In this document: positions 58,480 through 64,000 of the stretch, in pieces
Numbering within the stretch: the stretch's first letter is position 1
How the letters are laid out: each line of letters starts with the position of its first letter
From: Bog-473 sp963770645
GTDB taxonomy: Bacteria > Actinomycetota > Acidimicrobiia > Acidimicrobiales > RAAP-2
DNA: 64,000 bases
Direction: 5' to 3'
Assembly (NCBI GenBank): GCA_963770645.1
Contig: CAVYQL010000004.1
Location: 496,001 to 560,000, forward strand
The notes under the pieces: model-generated
What the model was told of the DNA's origin: nothing
The model's database searches: none
Seen by the model: only the letters and a program-made list of their open reading frames with translations
Made by a program: the position numbers and the translations under genes

Positions 58480-59166
58480 ATGCGAAGGGCGGCTCTGCTG
58501 GCGCTGACTGTCATCCCGGCCACGTTGCTCCTTGGGGCCTGCTCGTCCAGTCCTTCACATCCGGCGTCCGCTCCGACGACAAGCACGACAACCAATGTGG
58601 CAAAGGTGGCAGTCCAGTTCTACGGCGACCTCAGCACAGAGAGTTCCGCCGCCTCTGCGTACCTGGGAACGGACGGCCTTCTGACGACAGCCCTCGGAAC
58701 TCTGGGCAAGAGGATCGCGCTCGACAACGCAGCGATCACTAACAACCAGTACGGCACTGGCTGCACAATCTCACTCACCGACCCAACGTCCTACACGGAC
58801 TGCCTTTCCAGCGAGCAGCAGACAGCCGCCAACGCCAGAACGGACGAGGCCAACGCCCAGAGTCAGGCCGCACAAGACGTCACCCAGTACGACTCAGCAG
58901 TGGGCACCTATCAGGCGGCGCTCACCACATTCGTCGGGCAGTTGATCGCGCTGCCGTGGCCCACTCACTACAACGAGGCTGTCAACGCAGTCGTCACGAC
59001 GGCGCGAGCCTTGCGTGACGTTCTTTCGGAGCAAGCGTCTGTGACTCTTACGACACCATCAGCGACCGTCTCCTCGTATGACGCTCAGAACGGGGTTGAT
59101 GCGGGGAACTTCAACGACGCAGTCAACGCCCTGAAGGCCGAACTAGAACAAGGGATCACAAGCTAG
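58480..59166 (+). CDS. lipoprotein, element cargo
   Basis: 228 residues. MRRAALLALTVIPATLLLGACSS carries a lipobox (LGAC), so the mature protein is lipid-anchored outside the membrane. A Ser/Thr-rich linker (SAPTTSTTTN) precedes a helical domain with many Ala, Thr and Asn residues and two Cys (TGCTIS and TDCLSS) likely to form a disulfide. TAACAT at 58468-58473 could be the -10 of a leaderless transcript. Surface lipoproteins near phage attachment sites often block superinfection; that is only a suggestion here. Confidence 0.75.
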   Translation: MRRAALLALTVIPATLLLGACSSSPSHPASAPTTSTTTNVAKVAVQFYGDLSTESSAASAYLGTDGLLTTALGTLGKRIALDNAAITNNQYGTGCTISLTDPTSYTDCLSSEQQTAANARTDEANAQSQAAQDVTQYDSAVGTYQAALTTFVGQLIALPWPTHYNEAVNAVVTTARALRDVLSEQASVTLTTPSATVSSYDAQNGVDAGNFNDAVNALKAELEQGITS

Positions 59167-59213
59167 GAGCGCACGGCCCATCTCGCCGAGACGGGCGATG
59201 GTCGAGGGGTCTC

Positions 59214-59236
59214 CGCGTCTAGTTTCGCGTCTAGTC
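59214..59236. repeat. right-end arm-type integrase repeats
   Basis: CGCGTCTAGT occurs at 59214-59223 and 59226-59235, 12 bp apart, sharing GTCTAGT with the two repeats at the left end (44944-44963), all in one orientation. Paired short repeats inside both ends of an integrated element are the usual arm sites of tyrosine integrases. Confidence 0.6.
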
Positions 59237-59341
59237 CTGAGCTGGAACTATGCGAGGGCGTCCCCGAGCGTCGCCTGCAAAAATGCGCCCTGGTGTGCGC
59301 TTTTGTAAATCGTTGAGTCTGACTGCGCGTCTCAGATCAGA

Positions 59342-59380
59342 TTAGGAAACCGATGCTCTATCCCCTGAGCTACGGGGGCT
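59342..59380. repeat. right attachment site (39-bp direct repeat)
   Basis: Identical over 39 bp to 44850-44888. It is the original 5' half of the tRNA-Arg gene left behind by integration and now lacks its 3' half, so it is a pseudo-tRNA. Core chromosomal sequence resumes directly after it. Confidence 0.85.
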
Positions 59381-59615
59381 CGGAGGCGGAACCCTCGGCC
59401 CCGCGCGGCTCCATTGTGCACCACGGCCGTGCCGCCCCGACCTTGCGGGCCCAGACGGTCTGTGGTCGCACAGGGCTGTGCGCCACGGCCTAAAGTTGGG
59501 GTGGGCACGCGGCCTCCGACAGAGGTCGGAGCACGTGCGTTGCGCTTTCGCCGTCCGGCCCGCCGCAGAGGTGCGCGCCCGCGCACGTTCATCCGAACCG
59601 GAAGGAACAAGCCCC

Positions 59616-61058
59616 ATGACGACCCCCCCTCCCTACAAGGTGGCCGACCTCTCCCTGGCCGAGTTCGGCCGCAAGGAGATCGTGTTGGCCGAGCACGAGA
59701 TGCCCGGCCTCATGGCCATGCGGGCCGAGTACGGCGCCAGCCAGCCCCTGGCCGGTGCCCGCGTCACCGGCTCGCTGCATATGACCGTGCAGACGGCGGT
59801 CCTCATCGAGACCCTGACCGCGCTGGGCGCCCGCGTGCGCTGGGCGAGCTGCAACATCTTCTCGACGCAGGACCACGCTGCGGCCGCCGTCGCGGTGGGG
59901 CCTGAGGGCACTGTCGACAATCTCACGGGGATCCCAGTGTTCGCCTGGAAGGGCGAGACGCTCGAGGAGTACTGGTGGTGCACCGAGCAGGCGCTGCTGT
60001 GGCCCGGAGAGGGTGGCCCCAACATGATCCTCGATGACGGCGGCGACGCCACCCTCTTCGTCCACAAGGGCGTGGAGTTCGAGAAGGCCGGCAGCGTGCC
60101 GGACCCGGCCACGGCCGACTCGGAGGAGTTCGCCGTCGTGCTGGCCCTCCTCGGGCGCAGCCTGGGAGAGGACGGCGGCCGGTGGACGTCGATCGCCAAC
60201 GGGATCAAGGGCGTGACCGAGGAGACCACGACCGGCGTGCACCGGCTGGTCGACATGGCGAAGAAGGGCGAACTGCTCTTCCCCGCCATCAACGTGAACG
60301 ACTCGGTGACCAAGTCGAAGTTCGACAACAAGTACGGCTGCCGGCACTCACTCGTCGACGGGATCAACCGCGCCACTGATGTGCTCATCGGGGGCAAGGT
60401 GGCGGTCGTCTGCGGCTACGGCGATGTCGGCAAGGGCTGCGCACAGTCACTGGCCGGCCAGGGCGCTCGCGTCGTGGTGACAGAGGTCGACCCGATCTGC
60501 GCGCTCCAGGCCGCCATGGAGGGCTTCCAGGTCACCACGCTCGAGGACATCCTCCCGAAGGCCGACATCATCATCACTACGACAGGCAACAAGGACATCA
60601 TCCGGGCTGAGCACATGGCCGCCATGAAGCACCAGGCCATCGTGGGCAACATCGGTCACTTCGACAATGAGATCGACATGGCCGGCCTGACCAAGACCCC
60701 CGGTATCGAGCGGATCAACATCAAGCCGCAGGTGGACAAGTGGGTGTTTCCCGACGGGCACGCCGTCATTGTCCTCTCCGAGGGCAGGCTGCTGAACCTC
60801 GGGAACGCCACGGGCCACCCGAGCTTCGTGATGTCCAACTCGTTCACCAACCAGACGATGGCTCAGATCGAGCTCTACACCCAGACCGGGCAGTACGTGA
60901 ACGACGTCTACGTCCTGCCCAAGCACCTCGACGAGAAGGTGGCGCGCCTCCACCTCGACGCGTTGGGCGTGAAGCTCACGACGCTGAGCCAAGAGCAGGC
61001 CGACTACATCGGTGTCCCGGTCGAAGGACCCTACAAGCCCGACACCTACCGGTATTAG
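59616..61058 (+). CDS. ahcY: S-adenosyl-L-homocysteine hydrolase
   Basis: 480 residues from the ATG at 59616. All family signatures are seen: SCNIFSTQDHAAAAVA, NMILDDGGDATLFVHKG, EETTTGVHRL, the NAD-binding GKVAVVCGYGDVGKGCAQSLAGQGARVVVTEVDPICALQA, and the C-terminal KPDTYRY with the essential Lys and Tyr. It carries the actinobacterial insertion around residues 140-190. It converts S-adenosylhomocysteine to homocysteine and adenosine, clearing the product of the many methyltransferases here. I found no SAH riboswitch in the 235 bp upstream. Confidence 0.97.
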   Translation: MTTPPPYKVADLSLAEFGRKEIVLAEHEMPGLMAMRAEYGASQPLAGARVTGSLHMTVQTAVLIETLTALGARVRWASCNIFSTQDHAAAAVAVGPEGTVDNLTGIPVFAWKGETLEEYWWCTEQALLWPGEGGPNMILDDGGDATLFVHKGVEFEKAGSVPDPATADSEEFAVVLALLGRSLGEDGGRWTSIANGIKGVTEETTTGVHRLVDMAKKGELLFPAINVNDSVTKSKFDNKYGCRHSLVDGINRATDVLIGGKVAVVCGYGDVGKGCAQSLAGQGARVVVTEVDPICALQAAMEGFQVTTLEDILPKADIIITTTGNKDIIRAEHMAAMKHQAIVGNIGHFDNEIDMAGLTKTPGIERINIKPQVDKWVFPDGHAVIVLSEGRLLNLGNATGHPSFVMSNSFTNQTMAQIELYTQTGQYVNDVYVLPKHLDEKVARLHLDALGVKLTTLSQEQADYIGVPVEGPYKPDTYRY

Positions 61059-61074
61059 GGACGAGACGAGCGCG

Positions 61075-61773
61075 TCAGCTCAGCATGGCGGCGGCGATCA
61101 CCGCTCCGGTGGGCGACACCACTTCGGCGGTGCGGATGTCCTTGGGGTCGACGTGCAGCGGCGCGATCCACGCGCCATAACCTTTGCGCGCGTCGAACGT
61201 CCCGACCTGGTGCGACATCCCGTCGTCGGTCACCACGACGCAGTTGACCCAGCCCCGCGCAGACGAGTCGGCCAACATCATCGACATCCACGGCTTGCCC
61301 ACGCTGACGAAGGTCGCGACGCGCCCGACGGGCGTGCCGTTCTCTATGAGGCGAGCGGCGCTGGCCGAGTGCGCGTGCTGGCCCTGGGCGCTCACCGTGG
61401 GCGGTGTCGAGGACGGCAGGCTCAGCCCGAGGCCGAGGGCCACCGCGGCGGCGGCCGCAACGCCGAGCGCTGCGATACCCCAGCGCGTCTGACGGAACCT
61501 GTGTCGGCGTTGGCGGTGCTGGGCCAGCTCGTCGGACAGACCCATCTTCTCGAACAGGCGCACCTCGAAGCCCATGGGCGGCTCCACCTCGGGCGCGACC
61601 TGCACCACTGCGTCCGCCACCCGAGACAGCTGTTCGAGCTCCTCGGCGCAACGCTGACAAGACTCGACATGGGACAAGGCCCGTGCGCGCTCGCGCCCGG
61701 TCAGCACACCGAGAGCGAGCTCCGCCAGCTCACCCGAGTACTTCTCACATTGGTCTCTCGTGTCGTCGCTCAT
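61075..61773 (-). CDS. RskA-like anti-sigma factor
   Basis: 232 residues. The cytosolic N-terminal zinc-finger-like domain has HVESCQRCAEEL (HxxxCxxC) and binds the sigma factor. One membrane helix follows (WGIAALGVAAAAAVALGLGLSL, about 98-119), then an extracytoplasmic domain typical of RskA (VGKPWMSMMLADSSARGWVNCVVVTDDG). Release probably needs regulated proteolysis. Its start overlaps the sigma-factor stop by 4 bp. Confidence 0.9.
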   Translation of the reverse strand: MSDDTRDQCEKYSGELAELALGVLTGRERARALSHVESCQRCAEELEQLSRVADAVVQVAPEVEPPMGFEVRLFEKMGLSDELAQHRQRRHRFRQTRWGIAALGVAAAAAVALGLGLSLPSSTPPTVSAQGQHAHSASAARLIENGTPVGRVATFVSVGKPWMSMMLADSSARGWVNCVVVTDDGMSHQVGTFDARKGYGAWIAPLHVDPKDIRTAEVVSPTGAVIAAAMLS

Positions 61774-62360
61774 TGCTCGTCTCTCACCCCCTCCACGTGC
61801 TCGACTGCCGCCCGCAACCGGATGAGGGCGGTCCTGATCCGCGTCTTCGCGGTCCCGAGCGGGATCCCTTCGGACTCACTGATCTCGAGCGCTGTCCTGC
61901 CGTAAATGGCAGCCAGCACCACCGCTCGGCGTTGCTCTTCGGGCAGCTGCCCGAGCACCCCCCGCACGATGTCGCGGGCATCGCCGCGACGCACCGCATC
62001 CTCGGGATTGTGCTCGTCGCTCCGCAAGGCCGAGGCCGTGAAGTCGTCGGGGTCCGTTGGCACGGCGCGGCGCAGACGCAGGGCGTCGATGGCCAGGTTG
62101 CGCGTGATCGTGAGCACCCACGACGCGACCGAGCCGCGGCGGGGGTCGAAGACCGGGGCGTGGCGCCAGACCCTGATCATTGCCTCCTGGGCCACGTCTT
62201 CGGCTACTCCGGTATCGCTCGTCATGGAGTACGCGAGCCCGAACATCCGGCGCTGGTAACGACGGACGAACGTCACTGCAGCCGACTGATCCCCGACGGC
62301 CATGCCCGCCAGGAGGCCCTCGTCGGACAGTTCGCCCTCGGCCACACGTAATTGTCGCAT
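61770..62360 (-). CDS. ECF-type RNA polymerase sigma factor (SigK-like)
   Basis: 196 residues. Region 2: AVTFVRRYQRRMFGLAYSMTSDTGVAEDVAQEAMIRVWRHAPVFDPRRGSVASWVLTITRNLAIDALR; region 4: LPEEQRRAVVLAAIYGRTALEISESEGIPLGTAKTRIRTALIRLRAAVE. The pairing with an RskA-like anti-sigma factor places it in the SigK/ECF19-like group, which in mycobacteria responds to redox change. It is translationally coupled to the anti-sigma gene. Confidence 0.92.
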   Translation of the reverse strand: MRQLRVAEGELSDEGLLAGMAVGDQSAAVTFVRRYQRRMFGLAYSMTSDTGVAEDVAQEAMIRVWRHAPVFDPRRGSVASWVLTITRNLAIDALRLRRAVPTDPDDFTASALRSDEHNPEDAVRRGDARDIVRGVLGQLPEEQRRAVVLAAIYGRTALEISESEGIPLGTAKTRIRTALIRLRAAVEHVEGVRDEQ

Positions 62361-62518
62361 CTCCGGGTGTACGGCTCGGGGCGCCGGCGAGATTTCTCCC
62401 GGGTCAGGGCCAATTCGCGCACAATCCCCCTAGGTGGCTGCGCCGTATCCCCGCTGTGCCCCCAGCCACCGCCGCCGCCATCCACGATCACACGCCACCG
62501 GCGGTGGATCGTGTTGAG

Positions 62519-62989
62519 ATGCGATGGAGCCCGTTGCTGCTCGGCCCAGGACGCAGCCGCCGGCCGGTCGCGCTCGCCGCCACCGCCTGCTTCGGGGCGG
62601 GCGGTGCGCTCCTCCTGTGGTCGGCCTACGTCCACTTCCACCTCTGGGGCGAGACTGACGGCTACCGGTCCATCCCGACCATCGGACCGCTTTTCTTGCT
62701 GCAGTCGATCGCCGGTCTGGTGATCGGCCTCGGCATCATCGCGGTCCGTAGGGTCTGGGCGGCGGTCGTCGGGGTGGGTTTCGCCTTGGCCACCATCGGC
62801 GGCTTCTTGGTCTCGGTTGTCCACGGGCTCTTCGGCTTCAAGGAGTCGTGGCTCGCTCCCTATGGCAAGGAGGCGTTCGTCGTCGAGGTGATCGCCGCGG
62901 CACTCCTCGTTGCCGCCGCGGCGCTCTGCCTCGCTCAATCGGCTCCCCGCGCGCACGCCGGCACTCCCCATGCCGGCGACTCGACGTAG
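62519..62989 (+). CDS. small four-helix membrane protein
   Basis: 156 residues from the ATG at 62519. Four membrane helices: PVALAATACFGAGGALLLWSAYVHFHLW, IGPLFLLQSIAGLVIGLGIIAV, WAAVVGVGFALATIGGFLVSVVHGLFGF and AFVVEVIAAALLVAAAALCLA. The His pair in YVHFHLWGE and the conserved ESWLAPY loop are notable. It is divergent from the ECF sigma gene and could be its target, but no matching promoter motif can be confirmed. Function unknown. Confidence 0.75.
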   Translation: MRWSPLLLGPGRSRRPVALAATACFGAGGALLLWSAYVHFHLWGETDGYRSIPTIGPLFLLQSIAGLVIGLGIIAVRRVWAAVVGVGFALATIGGFLVSVVHGLFGFKESWLAPYGKEAFVVEVIAAALLVAAAALCLAQSAPRAHAGTPHAGDST

Positions 62990-63069
62990 GGACCACTCCG
63001 GACCGAGCTCGCGTCCCTATCTCCCGGTGGGGCGCGGGCTCGGCTTCGGTCCGGATCGGAAGGTCCGGC

Positions 63070-63891
63070 TCAGCGCAGTCCGGCGAAGAGGTCGGCCTCG
63101 GGCACCGGTGCACCAGTCGAGTCGCTGACGCGTACGAAGCTCTCCGAGCCCATCATGGTGGCGAACAGCTCCTCCCCCATCTGGAGGAAGACGATGTTCT
63201 CGCTCTGGCTTGCGTGTGCCGCCAATGACGCGTACTTCCGCGCGGCCACGGAGCTGCAGTCGATCGTGGTCGTGATCAGTTCGTCGGGCGTGCCCCACTC
63301 GGGCATGTCCTCGATCTCGGACGGCTCGCCGATACCGTGCTCTACCAAAATTTGGCGAAAGCCGCGCATCCTCGAGCGCGCCACGGCGGTGTAGTACAGC
63401 TTGGCGGGGATGCCGCACGCCGCGATCGCGGCGCGGGTCACGCGGTGCGCCTGAATGTGGTCGGGGTGCCCATAGAAGCCCTTCTCGTCGTAGGTGACAA
63501 CGACCTGGGGCTCGTAGCGTCGCATCAGGTCAGCCAGGCGCCGCGCCGCCTCGTCCACCGGCGTGCGCCAGAACGAATTGGGCGCGTCGTTCTGTGGCCA
63601 GCCCTCCATGCCCGAGTCGTGGTACCCGAGGAGCTCGAGGTGCGAGACACCGAGCACATCGCAGCTCGCCTCGAGCTCGCGCCGGCGCAGCGGGACGACA
63701 ATGGCCTCGTCGTGACCGGGTTCACCAGGCTTCACGCCGCCGGGTCCGTCGCCCAGTTCACCGTTGGTGCACGTGACCAGCACGGTCTGCACTCCCTCGT
63801 CGGCGTAACGCGCCAGGATGCCGCCGGTCGAGATGGCCTCGTCGTCGGGATGGGCGTGGACCGCCATGAGGGTGAGGGGGCGCTGGGGCAT
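63070..63891 (-). CDS. mca: mycothiol S-conjugate amidase
   Basis: 273 residues from the ATG at 63891. LMAVHAHPDDEAISTGGILARYADEG gives the zinc motif (HPDDE), and KGFYGHPDHIQAHRVTRAAI the third ligand region. CTNGELGDGPGGVKPGEPGHDEAIVVPLRRRELEASCDVLGVSHLELLGYHDSGM is characteristic of Mca rather than MshB. It cleaves mycothiol adducts of toxins to a mercapturic acid and glucosaminyl-inositol, so the organism should make mycothiol. That is the strongest taxonomic hint to Actinomycetota in the window. Confidence 0.93.
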   Translation of the reverse strand: MPQRPLTLMAVHAHPDDEAISTGGILARYADEGVQTVLVTCTNGELGDGPGGVKPGEPGHDEAIVVPLRRRELEASCDVLGVSHLELLGYHDSGMEGWPQNDAPNSFWRTPVDEAARRLADLMRRYEPQVVVTYDEKGFYGHPDHIQAHRVTRAAIAACGIPAKLYYTAVARSRMRGFRQILVEHGIGEPSEIEDMPEWGTPDELITTTIDCSSVAARKYASLAAHASQSENIVFLQMGEELFATMMGSESFVRVSDSTGAPVPEADLFAGLR

Positions 63892-63964
63892 GCGGTGCAG
63901 CGTAAGGCCCGTGCCGGCCACCCGGCAGCGTCCGGGCTCGACTCGTGGCGGCCGCGCCGGTTCC

Positions 63965-64000
63965 CTAAGTCTGCAGGTCCCCCACCGCCGCGGCGAGGTT
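63965..64000 (-). CDS. possible C-terminal end of a gene continuing outside the window
   Basis: The minus strand reads ...NLAAAVGDLQT followed by TAG at 63967-63965, 73 bp upstream of mca. Only 11 codons are visible, so this is a guess based on a protein-like end and consistent spacing. Confidence 0.25.
   Translation of the reverse strand, partial: NLAAAVGDLQT

Larger units (their letters stand above)
44850..59380. mobile_element. integrated phage-satellite-like element in tRNA-Arg
   Basis: A 14.5-kb element bounded by 39-bp perfect direct repeats. Contents: tyrosine integrase at the left end; two pairs of arm-type repeats; an IS110 insertion; beta-helix surface protein; HK97-like major capsid protein; five small genes overlapping or closely spaced, including one AP2-type protein; an iteron array; a primase-polymerase/helicase; a zinc-finger protein; and two rightward cargo genes. 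No portal, terminase, protease or tail gene is recognisable. The set resembles phiRv1/phiRv2 of Mycobacterium tuberculosis and other capsid-encoding satellites that need a helper phage. Its base composition is slightly lower in GC than the flanks. Confidence 0.8.

Noticed and set aside
59381..59615. SAH or SAM riboswitch upstream of ahcY
   Set aside because: GC-rich stems are present, but the conserved core of known SAH and SAM-IV motifs could not be matched.

Overview
The window comes from a high-GC actinobacterium, most probably an uncultured member of Acidimicrobiia or a near relative. The pointers are a mycothiol S-conjugate amidase (63.1-63.9 kb), an ECF sigma/RskA-like anti-sigma pair, a CYP125-like P450, frequent GTG starts, 1-8 bp gene overlaps and several promoters placed so close to the start codon that the mRNA should be leaderless. 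The taxon is an inference; no rRNA is present.

Layout. 0-5.1 kb: a GAF-GGDEF signalling protein cut by the window edge, a polytopic membrane protein, the YchF ATPase and an adenosine-kinase-type PfkB enzyme. 5.2-11.9 kb: an M1 aminopeptidase whose reading frame continues into a methyltransferase-like domain, meeting tail to tail a coupled three-gene operon (GT4 glycosyltransferase, methyltransferase, alpha/alpha-toroid protein). 11.9-14.9 kb: an NRAMP-type transporter coupled to a PRC-MgtE_N-CBS protein, preceded by a 20-residue leader peptide and competing hairpins, which suggests a Mg-related transport operon with a translated attenuator. 15-25.6 kb: acyl-CoA dehydrogenase, LuxR-type regulator, CBS protein, MarR/MFS pair with an operator inside its promoter, NifU-like protein, FAH-family hydrolase, HdeD-like membrane protein, C69 peptidase, P450, AhpD-like protein and a GNAT enzyme. 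25.6-29.0 kb: a five-gene electron-transfer operon (ferredoxin, NuoF-like flavoprotein, ferric-reductase-like membrane protein, ApbE flavinyl transferase, small anchored protein). 29.1-34.2 kb: a catabolic group (phosphotriesterase-family hydrolase, acyl-CoA ligase, crotonase), then a frameshifted carboxymuconolactone-decarboxylase-family gene and a truncated metallophosphoesterase.

35.3-59.4 kb is accessory DNA stacked at a tRNA-Arg(CCT) gene. A partial tRNA copy at 35.29 kb and the tRNA at 44.82 kb bracket an older, integrase-less region with a second GGDEF protein, an SOS-controlled DNA polymerase IV, secreted and tiny membrane proteins, a methyltransferase and a poly-gamma-glutamate-hydrolase-like enzyme. 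Next to it, 39-bp direct repeats (44850-44888 and 59342-59380) delimit a 14.5-kb integrated element. It carries a tyrosine integrase, paired arm-type repeats at both ends, a primase-polymerase/helicase with an iteron array beside it, tightly overlapping small genes, an AP2-type protein and an HK97-like major capsid protein, but no recognisable portal, terminase or tail genes. This is the layout of a capsid-encoding phage satellite of the phiRv1/phiRv2 kind. An IS110-family element with an upstream region folding like a bridge RNA has landed in it, and it carries probable cargo: a beta-helix surface protein, a lipoprotein and an unknown zinc-ribbon protein.

59.6-64 kb returns to core genes: S-adenosylhomocysteinase, anti-sigma and ECF sigma factors, a small membrane protein and mycothiol conjugate amidase.
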